64,000 nt of DNA from Alopecurus myosuroides (lineage: Eukaryota > Streptophyta > Magnoliopsida > Poales > Poaceae). Below the pieces are notes generated by a model. It did not search any database. It was not told where the DNA came from and saw only the letters and a list, made by a program, of their open reading frames with translations. Shown here piece by piece: positions 53,393 through 64,000 of this stretch; position 1 is the stretch's first letter; each line of letters begins with the position of its first letter. The stretch is from positions 59,690,825-59,754,824 of the forward strand of contig CM054061.1 in NCBI GenBank assembly GCA_028641055.1. The letters are read 5' to 3'. A program made the position numbers and the translations under genes.

Positions 53393-54419
53393 GGGGAGGG
53401 GGAGCTCAGTCTGTGCCTTTCCGTTTTTTTTTCCTCCTCAGCCACCCCTCGCCATTGGTGGTTGGTTGCGAGCAGCGAGCGAGGAGCGATGCCACCAGGG
53501 CCGTGCGCGTGTTATCCGATGGCTGCCACGGGTACGGGTGAGAATCTCTCTTTCCTTTTGGTTCACAACGGCAATTTTACTGATTTGGAAGGGGGAAAAT
53601 GCGACAAATCGCATGCTTACAAATTACAATGCTGATCAATTCTCCTTCCAGTTCAACAAGAATCTGCTAGGAAAGGGAACCTTGATTCACTTCGTCGGAT
53701 CTTGCGCTAAGGATGCTCGAGAAGGAACGTAGACGTGTATCCAAATCCAGATGTGTGGGTTATCGATGAACCCACGCAGCAACATCTTGATAGAAAGATA
53801 TTATTCCCAACGCCTCTTATTTCTAGCGTCACTTAGCTTATCAACACAAACATTTAGACATGCATAATCTCAAAACACTAAAACAAATGCGACAACTCTC
53901 AACAATAAGAAGATGAGATCGATGCTTCGCCTGGGACGGCTTATATTACCTTCTCGTGTGATGTGTGGCGCTTTAATTTGGTACCAACCTTTTGATTCCA
54001 TGTGTTGGTTGTTGCACTGATTTAGTTGTGGGGATAATGGCAGTTAATATTTCACTCACTCATGCTAAGTTCTGGAGTTATACGAGGTCTTACAGAAGTT
54101 GAGTGATATATTTTTTTAACCAAGTGAAACTTCTCTACCGATTTCCATTAACAAAACCACCTATTATTACACAAAGGACAAATAGGAAAGAAAAATGAAG
54201 AGCAAATTCTAGGTTTAACAACGGCGCCGCATATCAACCACATACTAGGGAACATCATGAGGCTCTTTGAAGCAAAACCTGGAGGAAAAATAATAGAGCA
54301 CCATAAACCCCAACAATGCAAACGTCATATAGATTCCATAAACTACAATCAACTCTTTAACCTTGATGCATTCGAAACTCATCATGCGATTTTTAATATC
54401 TCTCCAGAAAGGGAACCTC
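53393..54419. other. Upstream region of HGGT and intergenic sequence
   Basis: On the minus strand a CCAAT word (CACCAATGGC, near 53452) lies about 60 bp upstream of the HGGT ATG; no clear TATA box is visible nearby. Beyond 53760 no gene or complete element is seen. Confidence 0.45.
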
Positions 54420-54962
54420 GACCGATGAAACTATCTCCACCAGAAAATTTATTGGCATCTTGAATAAATAGCAAACAAAACAATATGCGACATCTCGATC
54501 AACACTATACTCAAGCCACTTTAACTCATCAAACCACTTTGGTTGGAAGCGACGCATACCTCCACAATGATGTTGGGGGGAATCCTCTTTATTCATCTTT
54601 GGTCGACATGGTCCCAATGCAATGTATGCTCTTCTAACTGAATCTTGGTCGTTAACAACATATCCCGAGATAGGAGTCCTCAGTCCAGGATCATGCTCAA
54701 TGTCATAATTTCCATCATCATCATATCCATCACCAGATTCATCATCTTATGATACTTCACCTATCTCCGGCTCAATGCTAGCAGCTCTATTAGGTACCTC
54801 CGGTTCAGGTTCTATCCCACAGTCACTCCTCTCTTGGAATAACACTAATTGCAACTCACTGCTCTGATTTTCATTATGTTTTTCGGTTACTCTCTTCTTT
54901 GCAACGGCTCTTTCCAAAAAAAAAGTCTTCAAATCAACAACAAGACCCATGTTTCTCTTCAT
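54420..54962 (-). pseudogene. hAT-type transposase N-terminal fragment (TTF-type zinc finger)
   Basis: The minus strand encodes M-K-R-N-M-G-L near 54962, then an acidic stretch with an in-frame stop (54747-54749) inside E-V-S-stop-D-D-E-S-G. It continues in the same frame to G-P-C-R-P-K-M, F-Q-P-K-W-F-D-E-L-K-W-L-E-Y-S and C-F-V-C-Y-L-F-K. The last blocks are the TTF-type zinc finger found at the start of plant hAT-family (TTF/DUF4371) transposase-like proteins. The rest of the transposase is missing. It lies about 1 kb upstream of HGGT. Confidence 0.7.
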
Positions 54963-55613
54963 TTCAGATAAATAACTACCTATGCAATATCATAAACAAA
55001 AAAGCAAGTTCAAGTCTGATGAATTTCAGATAAATTTCATGTGAACTTTTTCTGAATCCCTACATTACCTTAAGTCCGTATGATTGGAACGTTTTCAAGA
55101 AAGCAGGCCGGATGTGGAGCAATAAACAACAACGAAGATCAATCTGCGTCGTGGATGTCCTGATCGTGGAGAAGCCAAGTGGCGAGCGGCAGCCTAGAAC
55201 GACGGGACGAGGAGACTCGAGGAGGTATGCTTTCCGTCTCAGTACCACCTCGATGTCAGTCGTCGGGATTAATTCTCCGCCGTCGTCTTTATTCTAGGGT
55301 TGGACCTGGAGTCCTGGACGCCTGTTCCGTGCAGCCCCTGGTTCCGTGGTTCAGTTTGGGGGCGATCGAAATGGAATAGACACACTCTACCCTCAGGCAT
55401 GCCTACTTTGGTTCCCTGGTTCTGTTTGAGGGTACTAGCGATCAGTGTTGGTTTGGGCTTTGGTGGTTATCGGGCCAAATAGGCGAATAGCTAGCTGGGC
55501 CACATAAAGGAGAGAGAGCTGCGAATATGGGTTTGTAGTGGTGGCCCAAATTGTTGTCAATGCCGTATTTTTCCATATATATGCGTATTACAGACTATAT
55601 ATACCTAGTTTTT
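54963..55613. other. Intergenic, no gene seen
   Basis: Short frames only. Two similar words, CTGGTTCCGTGGTTC (near 55338) and TTGGTTCCCTGGTTC (near 55412), suggest a small local duplication. Confidence 0.35.
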
Positions 55614-56125
55614 TGTCAAAAAAAAAACTGGGTATTCAACTGAATACCCTTGAAATGAAGTGGGCCCGCCCCTGGCCACAACGACCAAGATTGTGCCATG
55701 AAAAGAAACCAAACAGCTCTGCAAGAGTGTCCCGCCAAGCAAAACACAATGGTAAAGAACTGTGGGAAATTAGCGGGGCACCAACTGCACCCAAGAAGTT
55801 GGCGCAACACACTCCATGAGACCTTAGGTATTGAGCAGAAGAAGAACATGTGATCGACATTCTCGGGCTGACCACATAAGGCGCAACTTCCATTCAACGG
55901 GCCGTGGCGGATAGCAAGTTGCTCACCGAAGGGAATTCTGTCAAGAGTCAACTGCAAGGAAAATATCTTAATTTGCACCGAGATTTTTGCAGCCTAGACA
56001 TCTTGGAAGTGGACAACCATTGTCCCTTGTAAAAGTCTAGCATACATGGTGGATAGCAAGCTGCTCACCGGAGGGAATTCTGTCAAGAGTCAACTGCGAG
56101 ACAAATATCTTAATTTGCACCGTGT
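55614..56125 (-). mobile_element. Truncated LINE fragment (ORF2 C-terminus)
   Basis: The minus strand encodes I-K-I-F-S-L-Q-L-T-L-D-R-I-P, C-A-L-C-G-Q-P-E-N-V-D-H-M-F-F-F-C and W-S-V-L-R-Q-L-L-G, homologous to the zinc-binding end of ORF2 in the LINE at 34679-38320. The A run at its 3' end is the T run at 55611-55629 read in reverse. About 75 bp (around 55910-55980) is repeated with changes at 56045-56120, giving a short tandem duplication. Severely 5'-truncated. Confidence 0.82.
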
Positions 56126-57088
56126 ACTTGCCAGAGGGGTCCAAAGAGCATGACAATTAATCCAGATTGTCCAAGAGGTGGAGTTGATCAAGAAGTTTAA
56201 GAGTTTTGAGCCACTAGTCATTCCCCGGTTGGTCCAGCATGCGGCTAAGCCTTATTTCCCTAATAACAGCTTTGTGCACCGAGATGGATTGATTGTCGCA
56301 AAAGAAAAAGATACGCTGGAAGCAGTCTCGAAGAGGCTGAACGTGCAACGATGTTGCCTAGAGGGGGGGTGAATAGGCGATTAAAACTTTTCCGGTTAAG
56401 TCTTGCTAAATGCGGAAATAAACTAGGTGTTTAAATTAACAAGCATACAACCTAAATATTCTAGGGTCAGCTAGGTGCACCAACAACTTATACTAAGCAA
56501 GACAAGTAACAAGGTGATAGGAAGATATATAACTTCAAGCACGAAGACTATCACAATGTAAATTGCATAACTAAAAAGCTCGGGTATAGAAATAACCGAG
56601 GCACACGGAGACGATGATGTATTCCCGAGTTCCTCCCACAAGGGGAGTACGTCTCGTTGGAGAGGTGTGAGCTCGCCACAAAGCCCTACTTAACGCCACA
56701 AAGGCCTCACCCTATTCTCCGATGAACCCCACCATAAAGGCCTAGTTCACCTTTCACTATTGGCAACCTTCGATCGAGGCACACATCCACAACTTAATTG
56801 GAGGCTCTCGATGTCACCACAATCTTGGGCACACACATCCACAACTCAATTGGAGGCTCCCAAGAACACCACAAGTCGTCTAGGGTCCAAGGCCCAAGAG
56901 TAACAAGCTCACAAACTTTCACTTCCACGAATCCTCGTGGAGAGACCAAACCGATGCAGCCGATGCAAATGGTAAGAGCACAAGTGCTCAAATCCTTCAC
57001 TCTCAAATTCCAACAAAGCAACAAATGCTCCTGGGGGAATAAGAGAGGAAGAACAAAGGAGAAACACCAAGAACTCCAAGATCAAGAT
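56126..57088. other. Repeat-like intergenic sequence left of the second Tat element
   Basis: It contains AGAGGGGGGGTGAATAGGCG near 56358, a word recurrent in Triticeae repeats. Near-duplicate phrases ACATCCACAACTTAATTGGAG and ACATCCACAACTCAATTGGAG lie about 60 bp apart (56783 and 56846). No gene is supported. Confidence 0.45.
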
Positions 57089-57645
57089 TGTCGGATATAT
57101 ACTGAATAGGGGTATAGAAGATGGTAGACAAAAGAGCCGGACTACCAGGGTGGCCTACATGTTAATGGGCTTAGGTCCATTGGGAGGCCCAGTAGTCCGA
57201 CGCGCAGAAGCCGGATTCTAGAAGAACCCGAATCACGGCCCGCGTGATCTGGCTTGGAGGAGAAGACGGATTCCTTACTTTCCAAGTTACAAGTTAAACG
57301 TAGTCTTCTAGGTTTCTTGTTCTGTAAGCCCTAATCCGGCTATATATAAAGTCGGACGGGAGATAGATTAGAGGTGAAGTTAGACACAAGTTCAAGCTCT
57401 ACGCAACTCGCCGAGAAGTTCATCCTCGTCGAGTAGCTAGATCTATTCCCTCACATTGTAACCTTGTTATACGGGCTTTAGTCCCAGTTAGTGAGAAGTG
57501 CAGGAGTAGGTACGCCGTACTGTCGCGACGTACCGAACCTGGGTAAAATCCCGTGTTCTGTGTTACTACGCTATCCCGTTACCCCACGTCTCTACCGTAG
57601 TCTCATGGCACCCCAGTCTATGAAAACTACTACGATGTCTCGACA
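57089..57645 (+). repeat. 5' LTR of the second Tat element
   Basis: It begins TGTCGGATAT and ends CTCGACA, giving a perfect 5-bp terminal inversion TGTCG/CGACA. TATATATAAAG at 57341-57351 is a clear TATA box. The primer-binding site follows two bases after the end. The 3' LTR and target duplication cannot be checked within the window. Confidence 0.88.
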
Positions 57646-57647
57646 GT

Positions 57648-57665
57648 TGGCGCCCACCGTGGGGC
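57648..57665 (+). other. Primer-binding site
   Basis: TGGCGCCCACCGTGGGGC begins two bases after the LTR. It starts with TGG, complementary to the CCA end of a tRNA. This TGGCGCCCACC type is common in Tat-lineage elements; I do not assign the tRNA. Confidence 0.85.
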
Positions 57666-59950
57666 AAACGACGTCAGGCGTGAAATTCCGATCTGGGATA
57701 CTCGGCGGAATTGGAAGATCGATCACTGTCGGAAGCTTGGAATTCGACGACGACGTCGGGCGCTTCCTCGACAACGGATCATACATACCGGCGCAAAACC
57801 ACCTGGTAAGTGCCTGCGTGTTACCGATTGGATCTGCTAACATCTTTATCGGACTAACTGCAGAGGCAATGGGGTTTTGCGGTGGAAGCAAATTTATCCC
57901 ACCCGCCCTATACCCAGTCGAAGACAACTATGATGCCGGATTTTGCTCAGATCGCCGACAAAACAGTGATACGCACTTTATCGGCATGGTGCAATCCGAG
58001 ATCGCTGAAAACACGGATGACGGAAATCCCGTGCAAGAGGCAGATAACAATACACCCGTCACAGAGACGGAAGAACCAATACCCGTCACAGAAACGGAAG
58101 ATCCGACATCCGCCAACCAGACGATGAACTCGGAAACAGAGTCCGTGCTTGCCACCATAGAGGCGAGATTGGAGTCGGAAACCGGATCGGATAACTTCGA
58201 CTCCGAAGACGAGGACGATGATGCCTTCGTAAGAAAAGTTAAGTCCTTTCAAGAAGGGTTCCATGAAGTGCTAATGGCAAAACCAGCTGATACAACGGGT
58301 GCCGATAGCCAGGAAAGCCCTAAAACCCCTCCGCCAGTGGAAGAGAGGGAAGACGGAGAAACTTCTCCGATATTCCCTAATGTCAAGGAGATGACAGAGG
58401 ATGAACCTGTCAAAAAACCTCCGTCTTCCAAGAAAAAGCACCGTGCTTCTAAAAAACTCCAGTACAAACTCCGGAAGAAAAAGTCAGCTGATCTCGCTGA
58501 TGAAAACCTGGAAGTCGGAGATATTAGTGGCACAAAGCCTGCGGAAAAGAAATCTAAGGAAATCACTGCTCCACCAATGACAGAATTGGAAGAGCAAGAA
58601 CTATTACAAACTCCAGTGGGACCCAATGAACCCCCTGAGATGCTGGAAGCCAGGAGACAAGCTTTCCAACGGCAACAGCAACATCTGCTTAGATCTCGGC
58701 AACATCTCCAACAAACCCATAATGACATCAAAGTCATGAAGGAAGAAATAGAGGAGTACGAGAGAAAGCATAGATCTGCCTTAAAACCTACTAGGTTACC
58801 CGGAATCGCAAAACCGGAAGAACTGCCGCCAAAAGAAAGGTTTTACAACCCATCTTGGCAAAAGCAGTTAAACGGCAAAGATGCCAAGGGCGAACCAATA
58901 TACAAAACCGCAGCTGAAAACGCGGAAGCAGCGTTCGCCATCCTGAACAATGATCTGTACTCCAACGGGGAAAAACTCCAAGGGGTGTATGCTTTCCTAG
59001 GAAAAGCATTACAGCAGCAACAGCGAGGACAAGAGCGATCAGGGAGGCTGCATGATAATTCCGCCCTCTGCAAAACTGTTACTTGCGCTGCTGGAGCACC
59101 TGGACCGGAAGAACCCGGAGATTCGGATAAAAAAGAGGATCCGAGAAAAGACAAGAAAAACCCCGACAACCGGGACGCAGCGTCTAGAACCGGACCTCAT
59201 CTCCCGAAAGATGGATATAAACCACACGATCGGGAAGACAAACACCGGAATTACGGCAAAATAATGCCACCTCCGAGAAACCCAGCTGAAAAAACTGGAA
59301 GATACGATACACCACACAGACGTGAAAGATCTCGGACACCGCCTAAGGATAAGGAAAGGTACAGGAGCAGGACTCCACCTAATCCCAGGGGGCGTGACAA
59401 CGGAAGAGATAGAGATAACCCCGGAAAAGCGCGTCCGCGCAACAATGGAAAAGAAAGGAGCAGATCCCCTTCTGTCCATTCAGCCGGGAGATATTCTGCA
59501 CATATTGATAGAGCAGAAAAGGATGATCTATACTTTGGTCCTAAGTGTTTTACTGACAGGATCCGAAGGATAACCCTACATTCTGGCTTCGCCAAAGTTG
59601 GTCCAACCTACCAAAAGTATACCGGCAGTACAAACCCGGATACCTGGCTTTCAGATTATTACACAGCCGTCCAAATCAACAACGGGACAGACCTGGAAGC
59701 TGTCAAGTTTCTTCCCCTAATGTTGCTAGACGGAGCCAGAGATTGGATTAATGGTTTACCATCAAGAACTGTCGACAGTTGGGATGATATGGCGAGAGTA
59801 TTTACTCAGCATTTTCGGGGAACATACAAACGCCCAAATAGCATCAACCAGCTGAACCGTTGCACCCAATTTGAAGACGAACCATACGTGGATTTCATCT
59901 CCAGATGGACTGCGATGAAGAATAGTTGCTCTGGAGTAACTGACGTATAA
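57666..59950 (+). pseudogene. Gag region of the second Tat element, ended by in-frame TAA
   Basis: The frame is already open within the LTR (from 57491) and across the primer-binding site; the true start is probably one of the first ATGs after it. A long hydrophilic N-terminal part includes P-V-T-E-T-E repeats (about 58055-58105), a Lys-rich part and an Arg/Asp/Pro-rich part (about 59120-59480) that resembles RS-like RNA-binding tails. The gag core follows near 59530-59900 (L-Y-F-G-P-K-C-F, D-T-W-L-S-D-Y-Y, S-W-D-D-M-A-R-V-F). A TAA at 59948-59950 interrupts; the same frame continues directly. A single C-to-T change in a glutamine codon would explain it. Confidence 0.8.
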
Positions 59951-61309
59951 GCAATGCATGCTTTCGTCAATGGCCTAAAACCCGGACTTGTACCGTTCAT
60001 GGTTGGTTCTAAAAAGCACAAAGATCTCGGATCTATGCTTACAACCGCTAATGAGCATGCTGCAGCCGAAGACGATATCAGAGCAAGAGGAGGCAATATT
60101 GAGTCACTGATACTGGCCAAGAAAACACCTCGTTCTGATAAAAAAGGAACTCCGGAGTCAACAACAAAGCCCAAGGAGGTTAACATAGCCTTTGGAGGAG
60201 AAAAGGTGAACAAGTGGAAAGGCCGCAGTCCGGATCCCATCAATTACACTCCCGAGGAATGGGAGAGAATTAAGTCGGAACCCTGCGTCCACCACTCTCA
60301 ATTTGGCAAACCAACCCACACAAACGCGCAATGCCGGCTAAACAAGCATATGAAAGGCAATGCAGGATCCGGAAATAAAGGGAAGGGTTCCAAGAGGAAA
60401 CCTGCCAAACAAAAGCCAGAAGCTGAAAAAGAAGACAGTGAATCGGACACTGATGACAAAATCCAGGAACAACAGCGAAAAGGCGAACCTAAATTTCCGA
60501 GAGTTGACGGAGAAGCAATGTTAACTTTCCTAGCAACCCCGTCAGCAAGGGTGGCCAAAAGGACACTTCGAGAAATAAACGCGGTTGTTCCTGCAACCCC
60601 AAAATTCTTGAAGTATTCCAACACACCGATAATCTGGGATCAGTCAGATCATCCCGGAAATATCCCTGAACCCGGCACACAAGCTCTTGTTGTAAGCCCT
60701 ATTGTTCAAAACACTAGGCTAAGAAGAGTGCTGATGGACGGAGGATCCAGCATCAACATAATGTACCTGGATACACTGAAGCACTTGAAGATCTCCGAGT
60801 CCCAGCTCAACTACAGCAATATACGCTTCCATGGCATTGTTCCTGGCAGGCAAGCACGATCCCTAGGAGAAATTTCCCTAGATGTCACCTTCGGAGATAA
60901 AGATCACTTCCGGCAGGAAAAAGTATCCTTCGAAGTAGTGTCGTTCGAAAGCGTGTATCACGCAATACTCGGACGTCCGGCTTTCGCCAAATTTATGGCA
61001 AGATCTTGCTATATCTACAACAAGCTGAAGATGCCAGGACCCAAAGGAGGAGTAATCACCATTGCCGGTGATTTCAAGCTGGCAAACGAGTTGGAGAAGC
61101 AAAACGCCCTTTGCGCTCAAAGAGTTATAGCTCAGGAAGAACTGAAGGAGTTAGCCAAGGAGGTATCGCCGAAAGAAATGCCGGCAGGAAAAGAAACTCG
61201 GAAGCCAACAGATAGCTTCAAGGCGTCCGAGAATACAAGACAGGTAATCCTAGATCCCAAAGATCCGACAAAATTTGTCGTAGTAGGGACTGGGATGACC
61301 GACAAATAG
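59951..61309 (+). pseudogene. Gag end and protease of the second Tat element, ended by in-frame TAG
   Basis: It continues the gag frame (A-M-H-A-F-V-N-G-L-K-P-G-L). A C/H-rich element follows (C-V-H-H-S-Q-F-G-K...Q-C, near 60286-60336). The retropepsin-like domain has L-M-D-G-G-S-S-I-N-I-M (Asp codon at 60737), F-H-G-I-V-P-G and L-G-R-P-A-F-A-K-F-M-A. A TAG at 61307-61309 ends the frame, which then resumes in phase with RT. The stop is again one C-to-T step from a glutamine codon. Confidence 0.82.
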
Positions 61310-62290
61310 GAAGGCGAGCTCATCAAGTTCCTCCGTGAGAACTGGGATATTTTTGCCTGGTGTCCAGCTGACATGCCAGGCGTACCCAAGGAACTTGCTG
61401 AGCACCAACTCAAGGTTATTCCCGGATCAAAACCCGTCAAACAAGGTCTCCGTCGATTTGACGGAAGAAGACGGAAGGCTATTGGCAAGGAAATTATCCG
61501 GCTTTTAGCAGCGGACTTCATCAAGGAAGTAATCCATACTGACTGGTCCGCAAATCCGGTATTAGTACCGAAGAAAGACACAACTGCCCTCAGAATGTGT
61601 ATAGATTACACAGGATTGAACAAGTTATGTCCGAAAGATAGGTTCGCACTGCCGCGAATCGATCAAATAATAGATGCCACTGCAGGCTCCGAGCTTTTAT
61701 GCTTTTTGGATGCATACTCCGGGTACCACCAAATACGCATGAAAAAGGAAGATCAAATCAAGACTTCTTTCATAACCCCGTACGGGACGTATTACTACGT
61801 AACCATGCCTTTTGGCCTGAAGACCGCAGGTGCAACCTACCAGCGTTGCATGCAACGTTGTTTGCATAGTCAGATTGGAAAAAATGTCCATGTTTACGTG
61901 GACGATATTGCCGTCGTAACCAAGGAAAAAGATACACTCCTTGAGGATTTGCGAGAAACTTTCGAGAACTTACGCACCTACCAGATGAAGTTGAATCCAT
62001 CTAAGTGCGTATTCGGGGTTCCCTCAAGTGAACTTCTGGGTTTCATCGTTTCTCATAGAGGAATAGAAGTTAACCCGGAAAAGATTAAGGCAATCTCGAA
62101 CATCTCAGAACTTACGTGTGAAAAAGATGTCCCAGAATTGCCGGGTTCCGCCACAGCCATAAAAAGATTTCTTAGTTGGCTGGGGGCTAAAACCTTACCA
62201 TTTCACAAACTGCTGGAGAAGTTCGACAAGGTCAAGTGGATTGCGGAAGCCTGGGAACACCTAGCAAGTTATGTCCCCTTCTGTACTTAG
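61310..62290 (+). pseudogene. Reverse transcriptase of the second Tat element, RNase H and integrase deleted
   Basis: In the same frame: W-D-I-F-A-W-C-P-A-D-M-P-G, W-S-A-N-P-V-L-V-P-K-K, M-C-I-D-Y-T-G-L-N-K, F-L-D-A-Y-S-G-Y-H-Q-I, T-P-Y-G-T-Y-Y-Y, P-F-G-L-K-T-A-G-A-T-Y and the catalytic Y-V-D-D (61895-61906), then L-G-F-I-V-S-H-R-G-I. After F-H-K-L-L-E-K-F-D-K-V-K-W the sequence ends within 20 residues. The last residues may be the far C-terminus of the original polyprotein, implying an internal deletion of RNase H and integrase. There is no start codon after the preceding TAG until 61373. Confidence 0.85.
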
Positions 62291-62905
62291 TTCAAATCTA
62301 TGTAAACATCTTTTGAGATCATGAAATAAAGTTGTCGGAACGCTGTCATCCATATTTCTTATAAGTGCAAAGTGTTTCCGCCTCATCTATTTCCCAATGA
62401 TCTTACAAATTTCTCAACGTTAACCCGAATTGTGCTTGCGTACTCGGCGTTACATAACTGAATGATTTTTCAGCCTTTTAACGGCTAAAGGAAACTTGAA
62501 TTGCCTGCGCGCCCAAGTTTCACTTAAAACTTTCCTTGTTTCTCTAAGTCTTATCTGATTGTGCGTATGCTGGGTTACTGGAACTAGTTAGTAAAAATGC
62601 CTTTAGCATGTTTCATGTTTTCGAGTTTCAAAACTGATTGGTTCGTCCCCAGTTACTCGGCATAACGATTCATAATGCTATTTGAGCCATTTCAAACACT
62701 AAGGACAGTTAAAGCATATACACCAGAGAACTTAGAAGATAAAGGAATGGTAAAATTCAAACAACTTGCAAAGTAATTTCATAGTTTAAACTGCAAAAGG
62801 CGGAATTCTCATTAATATAAAAGAAGCATTACATTTTGGATTACAAATGAAAGAACAGTAATGCTCCTATTGTCTACTTTTTCTATCCAGGTTCCAGGTA
62901 ACCTT
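62291..62905. other. Spacer between pol end and antisense gene
   Basis: Noncoding. AAATAAAGTTG at 62324 could serve as a polyadenylation signal for the plus-strand RNA. No frame with similarity. Confidence 0.5.
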
Positions 62906-63918
62906 TCAAGAATCCGACTCCTCCTCGCTGCTTTCTTCGTCGGGGATTGGAGGAGCTTCCTCTTCTGGATAGTTGACGGCGACATTTACCATGGCGGCAA
63001 TCTGGGTGGCGTGGCCCTTAACTTCACCAAAGATGGTGGTTCGTTGCGCATCCGTGTATCCCTGAGGGACACCGGTGGCCACACGCCAGGATTTGGCACT
63101 AGGATAGTGCATGCGCATAAGGCCTAAGGCCATGCGCGCGCCACCCCGTGCAGCGGAGCGGAGAAGAGACTCCTTGGACTCCGCCACCTCCATGATGATA
63201 CCCGGAAGTTTTTCAACCTCCGAGCATTCCCCAGATTTATTGGGAAGGAACTTCTCTATGAGCTGCGTCCCGACAGCCTTAATCAAATTCCATGTTTCCC
63301 CGAAAGCCCGGATGCCTGCAATCCGAGTTCCATCTGGGGTGTCTCCTGTTTGATCCAATAAAACATACAAAAGGGTTAAGCAGACAAACAGAGAAAGCAA
63401 AACATGGAAAGATGAGGAAAAGGGTAAGAAATTTACCGATGAGCTTGTCGATCTCGGAAACTTCCTCCAGGCGAAGGTTCAGAGCTTCGGTCAAATCCTC
63501 AATGGTGGATTTGTCTTTCTCCTCCTGTTCGGAAGCCTTGGAATTAGCCATTCCAAGAGCCAGGTTGCTGGCTTCCAGGTCTTGTTGAGCTTTCACAAGA
63601 TTCTTGTGAAGCTCAATGTTCTCATTGCGGAGAATTTCGGCGTTGCCAGAATCTTCCGCTGCTTGCTTAGCCTGAGCTAAGGCAGCTGAAAAGCAAGGGA
63701 AAATCCGAGTTGATCAATTTCCTCGGGAAAAAACTTAGACAAAGTCTTAAATCGGAAATTTCAAAACGAAAAAGCTTACCTTTCGTTTCCGTCAAAGCGA
63801 GCTGAGATGATTCCAGCTCCGCCTCCTTCTCCTCAAGAATAGAAAGAAGACTTCGAACTTCTTTATTCTTGATGGTGAGCTTCCTGAAAACTTCCAGGTT
63901 TATGGCCTCGGAGGTTTG
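62906..63918 (-). CDS. Antisense gene of the second Tat element, last three exons (5' end outside window)
   Basis: Exons on the minus strand are 63918-63780, 63685-63437 and 63345-62906, separated by GT-AG introns of 94 and 91 bp. The first is preceded by a good acceptor, so more exons lie beyond 64000. The encoded part has Glu/Lys/Leu-rich heptad-like stretches (E-E-K-E-A-E-L-E-S-S-Q-L, then E-E-K-D-K-S-T-I-E-D-L), probably coiled coil, then a compact region (F-G-E-T-W-N-L-I-K-A, S-A-K-S-W-R-V-A-T-G) and an acidic Ser/Glu tail ending at a stop at 62906. It is positionally equivalent to the antisense gene of the first element. Function unknown. Confidence 0.72.
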
Positions 63919-64000
63919 CTGAAACATGGAAAGGAGAAGAATGAGTACAAAAAGCATCAAAGCAAAAAGCACGCATTTTAATTAATTCTTGGGGGCTAGA

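Larger units (their letters stand above)
57089..64000 (+). mobile_element. Second Tat-type Ty3/gypsy retrotransposon, right end outside window
   Basis: In order: 557-bp 5' LTR, primer-binding site, gag-protease-RT frame with two in-frame stops, abrupt pol end, spacer, and the 3' part of an antisense gene. Gag and antisense proteins differ strongly from those of the first element, so it is another family of the same lineage. RNase H and integrase are absent. Confidence 0.9.

Noticed and set aside
53073..53732. 219-codon plus-strand frame over the start of HGGT
   Set aside because: It is antisense to the GC-rich transit-peptide exon, has no recognisable domain, and its Arg/Gly-rich composition is what a reverse reading of that exon gives.
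57648..57665. tRNA gene at the primer-binding site
   Set aside because: Only 18 bases complementary to a tRNA end are present; no cloverleaf follows. No tRNA gene was recognised elsewhere by eye.
57806..57863. Possible short intron in the gag leader (GTAAGT...TGCAG)
   Set aside because: 58 bp is short for a plant intron, and removal would shift the frame relative to the gag core.

Overview
This is plant nuclear DNA from a grass, most likely a Triticeae species (wheat, barley or Aegilops type). The evidence is nested Ty3/gypsy, CACTA, PIF/Harbinger, hAT, Stowaway and LINE elements, GC-rich grass-style coding exons, and one clear host gene: homogentisate geranylgeranyl transferase (HGGT), the tocotrienol-committing enzyme known from cereals. 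Species and chromosome cannot be fixed from the sequence alone.

Layout. 1-8.1 kb: the right part of a Tat-type gypsy retrotransposon. Its gag-protease frame stops just inside reverse transcriptase (RT); an intact eight-exon antisense gene with its own TATA box follows, then a 3' LTR. 8.1-13.6 kb: unassigned, mostly AT-rich DNA. 13.66-21.6 kb: a reading frame of unknown identity is cut by a 7.5 kb CACTA transposon with perfect CACTA ends and a 3-bp target duplication. The CACTA encodes an apparently intact TNP2-type transposase (minus strand) and an unknown proline-rich protein (plus strand). Between these two convergent genes lie captured fragments of a DRM-type DNA methyltransferase (two tandem copies) and a FAR1-related gene. 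21.4-31.5 kb: a PIF/Harbinger element with a decayed transposase, three non-autonomous hAT elements with 8-bp target duplications, and Stowaway and Tourist MITEs. 31.7-38.6 kb: a LINE with two long open frames joined by a TAATG stop/start overlap. 38.6-47.6 kb: diverged duplicated segments, themselves hit by two hAT elements whose empty sites survive in a paralogous segment, followed by a 2-kb tandem duplication carrying two decayed AP2/ERF-like reading frames. 48.3-53.4 kb: HGGT, ten exons on the minus strand, frame intact. 54.4-56.1 kb: a decayed hAT-type transposase fragment and a fragment of a LINE related to the one above. 57.1 kb to the end: a second, different Tat-type gypsy element with a 557-bp 5' LTR, a primer-binding site, a gag-protease-RT frame broken by two in-frame stops, a deletion of RNase H/integrase, and the 3' part of its antisense gene.

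How the parts relate. The two Tat elements are distinct families, yet both have lost most of pol while the visible exons of the antisense gene remain open. The most unusual arrangement is in the CACTA element: fragments of a gene of the RNA-directed DNA methylation pathway lie tail-to-tail between two transposon genes, where read-through from both sides could produce double-stranded RNA. HGGT is the only feature that looks like a complete, functional host gene.
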